A DNA stretch of 64,000 nt from Lepus europaeus (taxonomy: Eukaryota; Chordata; Mammalia; Lagomorpha; Leporidae). How positions within the stretch are numbered: position 1 is the stretch's first letter; each line of letters starts with the position of its first letter. The position numbers and the translations under genes were made by a program. This document shows positions 29,174 through 40,734 of this stretch, piece by piece. The stretch covers positions 41,271,468-41,335,467 of the forward strand of contig NC_084838.1 in NCBI RefSeq assembly GCF_033115175.1. The letters run 5' to 3'. Under the pieces are notes generated by a model. It saw only the letters and a list, made by a program, of their open reading frames with translations. It did not search any database and had not been told where the DNA came from.

Positions 29174-29498
29174 ACAGGCAGAGTGGACAGTGAGAGAGAG
29201 CCAGAGAGAAAGGTCTTCCTTTACTGTTGATTCACCCTCCAATGGCTGCTGCCGCGGGCGCGCTGTGGCCGGCGCACCACGCTGATCCGAAGCCGGGAGC
29301 CAGGTGCTTCTCCTGGTCTCCCATGTGGGTGCAGGGCCCAAGCACTTGGGCCATCCTCCACTGCACTCCCGGGCCACAGCAGAGAGCTGGCCTGGAAGAG
29401 GGGCAACCGGGACAGAATCCGGCGCCCCGACTGGGACTAGAACCCGGTGTGCCGGCGTCGCAAGGCAGAGGATTAGCCTAGTGAGCCGCGGTGCCGGC
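29130..29498 (-). mobile_element. Young-type C repeat with T45 tail inside the YBX1 retrocopy
   Basis: Tail run of about 45 T (29,128-29,172), then GACAGGCAGAGTGGACAGTG. Target-site copies are AAAACCAG-like on both sides. The long pure tail suggests a recent insertion. Confidence 0.94.
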
Positions 29499-31099
29499 CA
29501 AAACCAGTTTTTTTGTTTTTTGTTTTTTTTTTAACTCGTTTGTCATTACCAAAAAACGAGACATCTTTAGGTAAAAATGCTGCTTAGATAATACGGACAG
29601 TTCTAGTAATCTGGTCAATGGGCAAAATGCAAGGACTTAAGGCCTTCTGCTCCTATCTTTTGTTCATTTCGTATTGCTGGAATTTCATATTCATTGCTTC
29701 TTGTTGGAAGGCTAACCCGGGTGATGGCAGAGCTGTGAAGCCGGCATTTGCTCAGCCCCGCCCTGCGCAGCCTCTGGATGATTCTCAGCTGGTGGATCGG
29801 CTGCTTTGTCTCTTTGCCATCCTGGGGTTTAGGGTTACCTGGGTGTCTGCGCAGGTAACTGAAGTTGCGGGGCACCCACGCTGAGGTGGCTGCTGACCTG
29901 GGTCTCAGCTCCTTGATTTCCCCACTCCTCTTCATTGCCGTCCTCTCTAGGCTGTCTTCGGCGAGGAGGACCCCTGCGGAAGCGTGGTCTATAACCCCAC
30001 ACACATTCCGTCTCACTGGTCTACCTAGTTCTGCATCCTGATTGGCAGCACCTTCCCTCACGTCTCCCCGCACGGGGGTGGGCACACTGGGTCTCCTCAT
30101 GAGGAAGGTGGGGCCGGCCTTGTTGGGCCTGGCCCTCCGGGCACTCTTTCCCGCACTCTCACTAGTCTGAGAATGCGGCCGGCCATTGCGTGGAGGACCC
30201 CTACGGACGTGGACGGCGTCTGTAATGGTCGCGTCTGCTGCGTATTCGCAGCGTTGCCCTGGAGCTCCACCAGGGCCTGCGGCATTGGCTGCCTCGGCAC
30301 CGGTTTCTCCTTCAGCAGCATCAGACTCCATAATCTCCCCGTCTCCTATGCTGCAGTTCTTCTTTACGGCAGTCTGGTGCACAAATCCGTCTTCCTTGGT
30401 GTCATTTCTGGGGATGGAACCATATTCATTTCTTACACCGAACCATTTTACTGTTCCCAAAACCTTCGTTGCACTGTCCTTGTTCAGTAGGCGCCGCCGA
30501 TGTGAGGCAGCCCGGGGCCACTGCTCCCTGCCCCACTGCCTGTGGTGCCGCGGGTTCTCGGCCTTGGCCTTGGCCTCGGCCTCGCTGCTCACAGTTGCGG
30601 TGATGGTGACTGGGGCTGGCTGCGGCAGCTGCGGCTCCTCCCGGGGTGTAATGGTAACTAGGCCGGCGGTGGTGGCGGTGGGGCTGCTCAGGGGTCTCTG
30701 GGGTCTGTTCTCCTCCCGCTACCGATGGAACACTTGTTATTTTTGACCAGCCAGCATTTGACCCTCTTTCCTAGATAGAAGCCCAATAGGCCAGGTACTC
30801 GCTTTCGAAGCCTCCCCGCTGTCTGGGGAGGTTCCGCTAATCTGAATGTTAGGACTGTGAATGGGAGCTGGTGATGCAAACGACTGGGGACCATGGGGGA
30901 TGCATTTTTGTGGTAGCAGTAGAACTGGTACCACTGCCTGCCACTTGGCCCTTTGCCTCGGCAGACCCCGTGGTGTTTGAGATATCTGTAGTCTGTTGTG
31001 TGCTTAATGAAGCCCATAGTCAGGGGATGCTTAAATTCCTAACATGCCTGTGCCTAGGTCAGGGTCATCTTTCCCTTAGTCCACACCTATGCCATTGAT

Positions 31100-31389
31100 C
31101 TATTAGGTCAGCTTTTGAGCCAGGTTTGTATGATTCTGCACAATTTACTGGCACTAGCTCGGGCCAGGTCACTATAAGCATTAAAGCTCCATTCAGGGTG
31201 ATCTTGAAGGACAGTGGAGAAAAAAGTTTTTCCACTGGGCAGAACATCATATTTTTTCCTGGGAAGGAAGTGGTTCCTTGAACTGAGAAGTGAGACCACC
31301 ATCTGGCTTGGGCTTCTCATGCCACAGGCTCAATGGGGAGTTTTCACAGTGGCAGGAATAGTTAATCCTGACAATCAAAGGAAAATAAA
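31100..31389. other. Unassigned intergenic DNA
   Basis: Between the YBX1 copy and the next SINE. No gene or named repeat seen from about 30,731 on. Confidence 0.4.
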
Positions 31390-31690
31390 GGGACTGGTGA
31401 TGTGGTACAGAAGGTTAAGCCTCCGCCTGCAACGCTGGCATCCTGTATAAGTGCTAGTTCAAATCCTGGCTGCTCCACTTCTGATCCAGCTCCCTGCTAA
31501 TGCACCTGGGAAAGCAGTGGAAGATGGCCCAAGTGCTTGGGCCCCTGCACCTGCATGGAAGACGTGGAAGAAACTACTGGCTTTGTTGTGAACATCTGGG
31601 GAGTGATCCAGTGGATGGAATATCTCTCTGTCCCCCTTCTGTAACTCTTTCAAACAAATAAATAAATCTTAAAAAAAGAAAAAAAAAAGA
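31390..31690 (+). mobile_element. C repeat
   Basis: Head GGGACTGGTGATGTGGTAC, tail AAACAAATAAATAAATCTT. Shortened in the body. Confidence 0.9.
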
Positions 31691-31699
31691 GTCTTGAGG

Positions 31700-31985
31700 C
31701 AAGAAATAAGAAGCACATGCCTTTGTGGTGGCCAGAACTACCATGCTGTGGCAGGGAAGAAAAGGCCCAGAGCTCCTGCAACCACAACAGCCGAGAACAG
31801 TGAACCTGGAAGAGCATGGCAAGCTTCGATGAGACTGCAGCCCTGACTGACCCCTGGATGTGGGAGAGACACCAAGCAGCTACCATGACTCCTGACCTGC
31901 AAGAAACTAGGAGACAGTGCATTTGGGTTGTTTTGAGTCACTCAGTCTGTGGTGACTGGTTATGCAGCAAAAGAAAACCAATACA
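31700..31985 (+). mobile_element. MLT1/MaLR-like LTR 3' part
   Basis: Contains GAGACTGCAGCCCTGACTGACCC, GACTCCTGACCTGCAAGAAAC, GTTGTTTTGAGTCACTC and ends AAAACCAATACAG, the standard layout of a mammalian MaLR LTR end. Confidence 0.65.
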
Positions 31986-32651
31986 GGAAGAAAGTAATAA
32001 GTGCCAACCAAGCCCCAGGACCAGTTTCAGAACCACCATCTATAACTTTCATCCATTTCTTGTTCCCTGTTTTGAAATGTGTCTAATTTTCTTTGTACTT
32101 TAACCGAGTCCCCCCCTCCCCCCTTTAAAAAAATCCTCCTTTATTTCATTCTTGAATATGGGTATTCTGGTGGTCTTACTGCCACTTACCAAGGTTCTAG
32201 CTTCCTTCTCCTCCTGGGAGTTGCCTGCTTGGAGTTAGGCATGGTAGTGTGCCCCACTTTGGTGAATGAGATATAAATGGAAGTGACATGTGTTACTTGC
32301 AGACAACATTTAAGCAAGAACTCTTGTTGCTGTCTTCCCTGACTGAAGTGATCATGGAAGCATGGGTGGAGATGAAGGAGCATGCCAAAGATCAAAGCAG
32401 CTTGGAATGTTGAACCGCCACATGGAATACAGCTGTGCTAGACTCCTCTAGACCCACAGCAGGCTTGGCATACATGCAGAATAGAATTTTGTTGCATGAA
32501 GCTTCTCAGATCTGGGTGTTATTTGTTATCCTGACCAATCAGGGTGCACTGGTGGTGCTTGCCAGGTGTTGCAGAATAGAGACAAGATTATATCAAGGCT
32601 GGAGGAAGAATGTGTGTCACCTTGAGGTCTTGGATTTAGAATTGGGTGTTG

Positions 32652-32756
32652 CTATGGACTGAAATGCATCTTCCCAAAACTCATGCATTGAAGCACGAAC
32701 CTCCAGGGTGACTTTATATGGGTACAGGGTCTTCAGGAAGTAAATATGGTTAAATG
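32652..32756 (+). mobile_element. MLT1/MaLR-like LTR 5' part
   Basis: Begins TGCTATGGACTGAAATGC, then CCAAAACTCATGCATTGAAGC. Truncated at the next SINE. Confidence 0.65.
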
Positions 32757-33158
32757 AATTCCGTGTTATAGCACAGCAGGTTAAGCTGCTGCCTGCAACA
32801 CCGGCATGCCATATGAATGCCAGTTCCAGTTCTGGCTGCTCTACTTCTGATCCAGCTCCATGCTAATGCACCTTGGAAAGCAGCAGAAGATGGCCCAAGT
32901 ACTTGGGCCCCTGCCACCCATGTGGGAGACTTGGATGGAGTTACTAGCTCCTGGCTTTGGCCTGGCCCAGCCCTAGCCATTGTGGTCATTTGGGGAAATG
33001 AGCCTGTGGATGGAAGACATCTCTCTCTGTCTCTGTCTCTCTCTCTGTCTCTCTCTCTTTATCTCTCTCTCTCTCTCTCTCTCTATTTCTATCTCTATCA
33101 ATCTTCCCCTGACCCTGACCCTGTTAACTTTGCTTTTCAAATAAATAATCTTAAAAAA
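32757..33158 (+). mobile_element. C repeat with expanded CT/TATC microsatellite
   Basis: About 400 bases because of a (TCTC/TGTCTC)n expansion at 33,019-33,098. Tail TTTCAAATAAATAATCTT. Confidence 0.9.
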
Positions 33159-33480
33159 CAAATGAGTGCAGCTCAATTCACAATAGCTAATACATGGAAT
33201 CAATCTAAATGCCCATCAACTGAAGACTGGATAAAGAAATTATGGGATATGTACACTATGGAATACTACACAGCCGTAAAAAATGAAATCTGGACATTTG
33301 CAACAAAATGGATGAATCTGGAAAACGTCATACTTAGTGAAATAAGACAGTCCCAAAGGAGTAAATACTGTATGTTCTCCCTGATCTGTGAGAACTAATA
33401 AAGCACCTCAAATGATATCAGTAGAAGTGAAACTGACACTTCGAGAAGGGATGACTTGGACGGCCCCTGTCTTAACAGTC
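33159..33480 (+). mobile_element. L1 ORF2 C-terminus and 3' UTR start
   Basis: Encodes the L1 ORF2 tail (motifs MYTMEYYTAVKNEIWTF and SEIRQSQRSKYCMF) ending at a stop near 33,398, followed by rabbit-type L1 3' UTR. 5' truncated to about 320 bases. Confidence 0.92.
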
Positions 33481-33539
33481 ATGGAACAGTTTTTGGTTTT
33501 TGTTTGTTTTCCTTCATGATATTTTTTGTTTGTTTGTTT

Positions 33540-33864
33540 TAGATTTATTTATTTATTTGAAAGTCAGAGTTACACAGAGATAGGAGAGTCAGAGAGAGGG
33601 AGAGGTCTTCCATCTGCTGGTTCATTCCCCCAATTGACTGCAATGGCTGGAGCTGCGCCAATCTGAAGCCAGGAGCCAGGAGCTTCCTCTGGGTCTCCCA
33701 CACGGGTGTGGGGGCCCAAGGACTTGGGCCATCTTCTGCTGCGTTCCCAGGCCATAGCAGAGAGCTGGATCGGAAGTGGAGCAGCCGGGTCTCGAACCGG
33801 CGTCCATATGGGATGCCGGTGCTTCAGGCCAGGGTGTTAACCTGCTGCGCCACAGCACTGGCCC
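33540..33864 (-). mobile_element. C repeat
   Basis: Tail TTTAGATTTATTTATTTATTT, head side GCCACAGCACTGGCCCC. Full length. Confidence 0.93.
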
Positions 33865-33916
33865 CAAAAGCATACTTTCAAATTAACTGGAAGACAGGTT
33901 CAAATTTAGAAGTCTT

Positions 33917-34224
33917 GGGGCTGGCGCTGTGGCATGGTAGATGGGGCCAGCCGCCTGCAATGCCGGCATCCCATGTGGGTGCCGGTATGGGTCCCGACTG
34001 CTCCACTTCCAGTCCGGCTCTCTGCTGTGGCCTGGGAAGGTGGTGGAGGATGGCTCGGGTCTTTGGATCCTGCCTTTGGATCGGCGTGGCTCCAGTTGTT
34101 GTGACCATTTGGGGAGTGAGCCAGCAAATGGAGGATCTCTCTTTTTCTCTCTTTCTTTCTGCCTCTACATCTCTGTAACTTTGCCTTTCAAATAGTAGGT
34201 GAATCTTGAAAAAAAATTTTTTTT
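33917..34224 (+). mobile_element. C repeat with body deletion
   Basis: Head GGGGCTGGCGCTGTGGC. About 40 bases missing after GGTCTTTGGATCC. Flanks AGAAGTCTTG and AGATGTCTTG look like target-site copies. Confidence 0.9.
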
Positions 34225-35120
34225 AGATGTCTTGAGCTCTGTGGAGTTTCATGATATAATGAGGTGGTCAAGGGGAGAGCCAGCCTCCAACTCCCTACTT
34301 GTCCCTGTCCTCTTCCTTCCCTCAAGCCTGTCCTGCGCCATGAAGGGTCTCCCATGCCTGGTATGCATGCAAGTTCCTTCCATGTTCTTGGCCACCATCT
34401 CTGGACCTAGTAGCAGATCCATTGGTGCCATGGCCCATCCTGAGAGGGACAGAGCTGAGAAAGAGGCTCAGGTGGACACTGCAAGCTGCCATTGGGAGGG
34501 AATTCTTTTTCAGTTCCTCAAAGGGGGTCTGGAAGACGAAGCATGAGCTCTGGATGAGCATGCCACCATGGCCCTGTGGACCCTGTGGTGGGTCCCAAGA
34601 TATGATTGGAGCGGGGGCAGGGTGGGGCCCTCTAAAACATAGGATGCAGGGCAGGGCCCCCACTTGTCTGGACACAGGGGCAGTGCTGGCGTTCGGCCTG
34701 CCTTCTGGTTGCTCTCCTGGGGGGCTCTCTGCGTGCTTTGGGAATGGGCTTGGCTGCCTCGGCTTCCTTATTCTTGCCCTTTTTCTGCATCTTCCCAGGA
34801 TCTTTTTATAAGCTCTCTTCTCTCTCTAAATCAGCCAGTGAATTTCAATGGTATGCAAGTAAAAATTCTGATTGATATAGTTTTTCTTTAGCTTTCTCCC
34901 CCTTTGGGGGGGCTGCTGAAAATAGCTCCATGAAGCAAGCGTCAGACCAGATTTTCCTGGTTCACTGTGCTACCACCCGCACTTGGAGCAGTACCTGGCC
35001 TGTATGAATATTCTGGGTCACAGACTTTGACGAGGTGTCATTTCAATCACAAGGGATTTTGCCAGGGCTGGGATCCTATGTGATGGCAGCCATGAAGCTT
35101 TTTTCCCCCTTTCTTCTTTA
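34225..35120. other. Intergenic DNA, no assigned feature
   Basis: Open frames in both directions (34,199-34,811) lack family motifs. Could hold an old pseudogene I do not recognise. Confidence 0.35.
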
Positions 35121-35446
35121 TTTTTAGATTTATTTATTTGTTAAAAAGGTTGAGTGACAGAGAGAGAAAGAGAGACAGATAGAGATCTTTTATACATTGG
35201 TTCACTCCCCAAATGGCTGCAGGGACTGGGACTGGGCCAGACTGAAACCAGGAGCCTGGAACTCTACCAGGTCTCCCACATTGGTGGCAGGGACCCAAGT
35301 CCTTGGGCCGTCATTGCCTGCTTTTCCAGGTGCATTAGTAGGGAGCTGGATCTGTAGCAGAACAGCTAGGCCTCAAGCCGGCGCTCAGCTATGGGGTGCC
35401 AGTGTGGCACGCTGTGGCTTAACCCGCTGTCACAACACCCACCCCC
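35121..35446 (-). mobile_element. C repeat
   Basis: Tail TTTTTAGATTTATTTATTTG, head side CACAACACCCACCCCC. Diverged. Confidence 0.88.
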
Positions 35447-35689
35447 TAGGCCTGAGATGATCTCCTGGGGATGGAGATGCGTGCACTCTATCCGGATCCA
35501 CTTCTCCACTGCTCCACTGAGGCCTGAGTAAGCTTCCTTCTGAGGCTCTGGGGAAGTTGACTTCCCTTCTGCTGGATAGGCCCAGGAGGCTGGAGGTCCT
35601 GCAGAGGCAACTCTGTGTCAAGGTTCAAGTGCTAAGGTCACACTAGAGGCCTCCAGCTCCCCTATTTTTTTCTCAACTCTTTCTAGGAA

Positions 35690-35950
35690 GCCAAGTCTTT
35701 CTACCCAAACTAGATAGCCCTCAGTCCAAGAGTAACCCATCGGGTGGATTGGGACTGTGGTCCTACCTTTGCCACTCACTAGTTGAGTAGATTTAGGAGG
35801 TCAGTCTACCTCTCCTTGCCTCAATTTACTTAAACCTAAAATGGGATTAATGATACCAGCTCACAGGGTGGCTTGGGAATGCAGTGTAAGGAAGGGACTC
35901 ATTTGGAGGCTGGCACGTGGTCAGCACCCCGTTTCCCTGTTCCCTATGGA
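35690..35950 (+). repeat. MIR
   Basis: Core CACTCACTAGTTGAGTAGATTT, then CCTCAATTTACTTAAACC, AAAATGGGATTAATGATACC and GGCTGGCACGTGGTCAGC in canonical order. Confidence 0.75.
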
Positions 35951-36051
35951 TGATCTTTTCAGACCTGGCTGCTGTACTGTTTTCCATTTGTACTCAGGAC
36001 ATGGGTCAGCTCAGAGAGGTGGTATGAGGAGTGGTTCAGCATACTGATTCT

Positions 36052-36345
36052 TATATATAATTTGTTTATTTGAGAAGTAAAGGTACAGACAGGGAGAGAC
36101 AGAGAGGTCTTCCATCCACTGGTTCACTCCCCAAATGGCTGCAATGCACAGAGCTGAGCCGATCCAAAGCCAGGATCAGGAGCTTCTTCCAGGTCTCCCA
36201 TGCAGGTGCAGGGGCTCAAGCACTTAGGTCATTTTCTACTGCTTTCCCAGGCTATAGCAAAGAGCTGGATCAGAGCTGGCACCCATATGGGATGTCAGCA
36301 CCTCAGGCAGAGGCTAAACCCACTAGGCCACAGCGCCGTTCCCTT
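36052..36345 (-). mobile_element. C repeat with 14-base target-site duplication
   Basis: AGCATACTGATTCT at 36,038-36,051 and 36,346-36,359. Confidence 0.94.
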
Positions 36346-36349
36346 AGCA

Positions 36350-36507
36350 TACTGATTCTGGAGCCAAACTGCTCAGGTAGAAACCCCAGCTCTACTGTTT
36401 TGCTAGCTAACCAGTCTGGGCAAGACACCTAAGCTCTGTACTTTGGTATTCTCATCTTCTCATAGGATTGGCAACAATTCTTAATGAAATACCCAGCACC
36501 TAGTAAG
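36350..36507 (+). repeat. MIR
   Basis: GAGCCAAACTGCTCAGG..., GGGCAAGACACCTAAGC, GTATTCTCATCTTCTCATAGG, ATACCCAGCACCTAGTAAG follow the MIR consensus order. The previous SINE integrated at its start. Confidence 0.75.
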
Positions 36508-36518
36508 AACTAGTGATG

Positions 36519-36842
36519 GGGGCTGGCGCCGTGGCTCACTTGGTTAATCCTGCGCCTGTGGCACCAGCATCCCATATGGGCACCGGGTTCTAGTCCCGGT
36601 TGCTCCTCTTCCAATCCAACTCTCTGCTGTGGCCTGGGAAGGCAGTGGAGGATGGCCCAAGTGCTTGGGCCCCTGCACTTGCATGTGAGATCAGGAAGAA
36701 GCACCTGGTTCCTGGCTTTGGATTGGCACAGTGCTGGCCGTAGCGGCCATTTGGGGAGTGAACCAATGGAAGGAAGACCTTTCTCTTTGTCTCTTTCTCT
36801 CACTGTCTATAACTCTACCTGTCAAAAAAAAAAAAAAAAAAA
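36519..36842 (+). mobile_element. Young-type C repeat, plus strand, with target-site duplication
   Basis: AACTAGTGATG at 36,508-36,518 and 36,843-36,853. The tail ends CTACCTGTC followed by a pure A run; it is the only plus-strand copy I see of the tail type that reads GACAGG in reverse. Confidence 0.94.
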
Positions 36843-37015
36843 AACTAGTGATGAACTAGTTTGTGCTATATGCCCTGTCTTCCCCTGTGGACAAAGTCTC
36901 AGGGGCCATGTGGGATATTGTCTGCCTTGGGAAGAGGCTTCTTATTTCTACAGAGAGGCTCTTGGGGGAAACTCCCCAACTGAGAGTCTCCATCCTTCAT
37001 TAGACTGTTGTTGCT

Positions 37016-37018
<3 letters not shown>

Positions 37019-37068
<50 letters not shown>
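37019..37068 (-). repeat. Pure T50 run without an attached SINE body
   Basis: On the minus strand this is an A50 tail preceded by CGGGAAACTCAGAAAAAGC. No C repeat motif borders it. It may be the tail of a short, unrecognised retrocopy. Confidence 0.7.
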
Positions 37069-37077
<9 letters not shown>

Positions 37078-37269
37078 GAGTTTCCCGGAGGCGAGAAGGG
37101 GGTGACATGGTGGGGGGACTTGCCGAGAAGTTGAACATGAGATGATTGAAATATGATCAAAACCTTATGGAGCGGGCTCTGACCAAAACTCAACCGCAAA
37201 ACAGGGACAGCCTCAACTGTCTTGAGAACTGGATGTGCTCCAGGTTGTGGGGTGCACAGCATGAAAGGG

Positions 37270-37420
37270 CCATGTTCAATTCCATCTTTCATTAATCAAA
37301 TACGTGTTGGAGTTTATTTTATGCCCCTTCTGTGCAGAGCAATGCTGGCGCTGGAAGTGGGCAAGACTCAATCCCTTTCCCTGCAGCTCTCACACAGGCT
37401 GTTGGGGCTGGGAGCTTTTT
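37270..37420 (+). repeat. L2-like fragment
   Basis: ATTAATCAAATACGTGTTGG, CTTCTGTGCAGAGCAATGCTGG and GACTCAATCCCTTTCCCTGC follow the L2 3'-end pattern. Confidence 0.5.
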
Positions 37421-39509
37421 GTCCAGAACCGGCTGGGCGCTCTCTCAGCACAAATATCAGGAACTTTCCGGGAGACACTGGCTGCTGGGATCACAGCAGC
37501 AGGAGGGCAGGGAGGTGCCACTCACCTGAAGCCTTGAACTTCTGGCAGCACCACATGTCCTAGAGAGGAAAGTGCGCATCTAAGGGCAGGCAACGAGGCT
37601 CTCATAACCCTGAAAAAATCGGGGAGCTAGGAGTCCAAGCCACCCCTCAGAGAGCTGGCAGCCTCCACATTGTCAGAGGTGGACAGGCGGCTTCCTGAAC
37701 AGGAAATGAAGACGTAAATGAAGACACAACACTTGTCAGGGAATCACAGTGAACCAGAAAGTTGATTAGAAGGCGTCACAGTGCTGAAAACGTGAGCAGG
37801 TGGGACAAGCCTCCAATCCCTGGGCTCCTGGCAGGCAGAGAAGGGGAAGAAGTCCAGTGCCCAACGGGTGTTTGGTATGTCTGGGGTGGGGTGGTGAAAA
37901 AGATGAAGGGGGAAAGCTAGAGTGGAGGGTGCTGGCAGGAGAGAGGACTGGAGGGTGACAGGCTGGCTCCTTCAGGGGCGGCAGTGCCCACCCTTTACCC
38001 TTCCTCTGAATCCTCCTTTCCCCAGGCGTCCAGGGCCAGGCAGAGAGCTTCCTGTTCAGTAGCTCCTGGGTTTTTCTCTTCCTGAGCCTCACGTTCCCCT
38101 TTGTTCTCAGAGGTGGCTCCAAGAGCCCCAGGCAGTGGGAAAGCTCTGGGTTTGCTTCATGTTGAAGGAGGCTGTGCAAATGCCAGAGGTTTATCAAGAG
38201 ACTTCAAAGATTCAGGAGCCACGTTTTTGTCTGGATGGACCCTGCAAAATTCAGTCCCTTCCTGCCGTCTGACAGATGGGGCAGCCGAGGCCTCTGGCTG
38301 GGGAATGGGGAAGGAACTTGCTCCGAATCACATGGTGATGGGGGCGGAGACAGGATGGTGAGCCTCAGGCCCGGGCCCTGAGTTCAGGACTTGCTTTTGG
38401 ACCTCTCTGTGGCTGTGTCATAGGGCTGGTGTCCAGGGGCCTCGGTCCTGCTAGTTCTACCCGCTCTGCTCTGAGTATTCCCCTGAGGGCCCAGAGGGAG
38501 GCTTTGGGCTTGCTTCCTTGGTTTTACTGGGAACTAGAAGGATTTGAGACTAAGTGCCCTCCCCGCCACATGTGTGTCTGTGCCCTGCCTGCTGGGGCCC
38601 TGGCCCAGGGTCCACAGCTGGGTGGCCAGGGTTGGCTGGCTTGGTGGTGGCTTCATGGATGGATGGATGGATGGATGGATGGGGAATGAGTGGGTGGATG
38701 CAGGGAAAGCTGCGTGGAGGGATGCATGGGCGCACGGATGGGTGGGTGATTTTCCCCAGGCAGCATGGGCACACTGCCAGCCATGCAGCTGATCCTGAAA
38801 ACTGTCCTCATCCCTCTCACTCCTGGTGACACAGAGCGCTGAGGTTTTGAACACCTGCTTCCGAGGAAAAGGCTGTCTTGCTGTCAGCCCAGTGAGGAGG
38901 GGCTTGCACAACCCCCTCACCACTGCTCTCCTTTCAAGGCCTGCCTGGGCCTGTGTGGAGCTAGTTTGGCTGACGTGCGTCTGGGGTAGTGACGTTCTCT
39001 CTTCCTGGCCAAGCATACCCAGTCCTGCCTGCCAGCCACCATCTGATGTCAGCACCACAGCCTTGCCGCTCCCAGCAGGCAGGCCCTCAGAGGCGAGGGT
39101 CTGGAGGCCAGCCAGCTGCCTCAGGGGACTTCCCAAGCACGAGGCGCTCACACCTCGCAAAATAGCTGTGTGGCATGTTCCGAGAGGCACGGGCTCCCGT
39201 CCTTCAGAGCAGGGCCTTCTTCCCGAGAGTCCACTGGTCTCAGTTTGCCTGAGTCCCTTGTGCCCCGTAGTGGTGGTGGTGGTGGGGGGAGGTTCTTCCC
39301 AGCTTTCCCGGCTTGCTCCTCCTTCCCACACAGTGGGCCTCTCTCCCCTCTCTGATCTCAGGTGTGTTGGTGTCCCTGGGAGGCGTGGCCTCATCATGAC
39401 ATGGGCGGGCCGGACCTTGCTCAGACCGAGGAAGGCATCAGATTATGGACAGAGTGGACACATGAGTCCTCACCCTTGGCTGCTAAGCCTTTCCTTATGT
39501 ACTTCATCC
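37421..39509. other. Gene-free stretch left of CCL19
   Basis: Moderately GC-rich, low in young repeats, one (GGAT)n run at 38,655-38,682. Long overlapping frames (38,534-39,397 minus, 38,826-39,746 plus) lack similarity and look like chance. Confidence 0.45.
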
Positions 39510-39765
39510 CCTAAACAACGAGTTGTTGAGAGACTGCTTTGTGTCAGGCAGAGTGCTAGGCATCAGGGAGACAGAACCCAAAATAGACACGATCTCTCTC
39601 CAGGAAGATGGACAAACTGGCAGACCTCAGTCAGCGTGATGACTGTGATGGAGGAGGGGCAGGGGTCCCAGGGAACTCAGAAAGGGGGGAAGCTACCTAA
39701 TGTAGCCTGGGGTCAGAGAAGGCTTCCTGGAAGAAGAAGCATTTAGACCCCATGGGAAATGGGGT
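39510..39765 (+). repeat. L2 3'-end fragment
   Basis: TTGTTGAGAGACTGCTTTGTGTCAGG..., GAGTGCTAGGCATCAGGG, then the GAGGAGGGGCAGG-type tail. Confidence 0.6.
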
Positions 39766-39839
39766 GGGGAGAATTGAGAGGAGGGTACCAGACAGGGGAT
39801 GGCATGTGTGGATGGGCTCTTCCCTCCCAGGCTCTGGGC

Positions 39840-39970
39840 AGGGGTGGGGAGCTGTTTTTCTGCCAAGGGCCATTTGGGTATTTGTAGCATCATTTGCAGG
39901 CCATACACAATTATCAACTTAAAAATTAGTCTGCTGCAGATTTGTTAAATTTCAAGTCTTGCCTGTCGTT
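39840..39970 (+). repeat. Possible hAT-type DNA transposon remnant
   Basis: GAGCTGTTTTTCTGCCAAGGGCC and GCAGGCCATACACAATTATC resemble the 'AAACTTTTTCTGTAAAGGGCC' class of mammalian hAT elements. Confidence 0.4.
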
Positions 39971-40397
39971 TATCGACCAGGCCAGATCAGCTTATTTCAT
40001 GGGCCTCTTACGGTTTGGTTTCCACCTCCCCCCTCACCTCCCGGTTGAGGTTCTTTGCCCTCCCCCCCAGCCATAAGAGCTGGTTGCTGACAGCTTCCCT
40101 CCCCCAGTGACAGCCATCCCTGAGCACCTGCCCTGGGGCGGCGGGGCGGCCTCTGGTGTCGGAGAAGTGCCCCTAGGTTAGTGTTGCTGAACCGCGCAGT
40201 GTGATGGCTGTGAACAGACATGAGGGGGCCTGGTCTGGAGAGCATGAGGGGTGTTAGGCGGAGGCTGGGGAGGAGGTTGCTTGGGCTGCAGGGTGGAAAA
40301 CAGGTCCAGCCATTCCACCTCCCCCGTTGCTACTCCTGTCCTCCTAGACAGACAGCAAACAGACAGTGGACAGATAGACGCGGGAGTGCCAGGTGGC

Positions 40398-40403
40398 TTT
40401 ATT
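40398..40403 (-). promoter_or_regulatory. CCL19: CCL19 poly(A) signal AATAAA
   Basis: Canonical hexamer 222 bases past the TAG. The homologous site in the 16-kb copy is destroyed. Confidence 0.8.
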
Positions 40404-40624
40404 GGAAGCATTGCAGTCTGGGTGAGGAGAAGCTGTGCCCTCACTCACGCGGGCCCTCTCGCTCGAGTTCACACTCACTTCGACACTGCAGGCTCTGCCC
40501 TGGCTGGCTCTGGCTTGGTGCAGGGGAGCTGGGAGCCTGCTCCTCCCTCCTAGTCCTCCAACCCCAGGCCGGGGTGGTTCACATCCTCACTGAGACACAG
40601 CGCCCCCTGTGGTGTTGTCCTGGG

Positions 40625-40645
40625 CTAGCTGCTCTGGTGCTTGCC
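40625..40645 (-). pseudogene. CCL19: CCL19 exon 4 (coding part)
   Basis: Acceptor CCTCCCCAG. Encodes GKHQSS then TAG, matching the short basic C-terminus of human CCL19 (KRRSS). Without this exon, read-through of exon 3 would give an unrelated 27-residue tail. Confidence 0.85.
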
Positions 40646-40734
40646 CTGGGGAGGAAGGAGAGGCAGGGTCAGGGGCGGAAGCTGGGGCCAGGGGCTTGGA
40701 GGCAGGAGGCAGGGCTGGGGAGGGCCAGGCTTGC

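Larger units (their letters stand above)
28612..30730 (-). pseudogene. YBX1: YBX1 processed pseudogene
   Basis: Intronless copy of the Y-box-binding protein 1 mRNA, from a GC-rich 5' UTR (near 30,730) through CDS (30,592 to about 29,730) to the 3' UTR and a decayed A tail (28,612). The authentic start codon has become GTG (30,590-30,592). Recognisable parts: MSSEAEA-type N-terminus, cold-shock signature KVLGTVKWF with a degraded continuation, the arginine-rich tail and [18 protein letters not shown] end, with many frameshifts and substitutions. The open frame 29,615-30,592 therefore mixes frames and is not a protein gene. Two C repeats sit in its 3' UTR. Confidence 0.95.

Noticed and set aside
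29615..30592. 325-codon cold-shock-like frame as a functional gene
   Set aside because: YBX1 retrocopy with GTG start, frameshifts in the cold-shock domain and UTR included in the frame.
38534..39746. Overlapping 287- and 306-codon frames on opposite strands
   Set aside because: No recognisable domain or similarity; GC-rich stretch where long chance frames are common.
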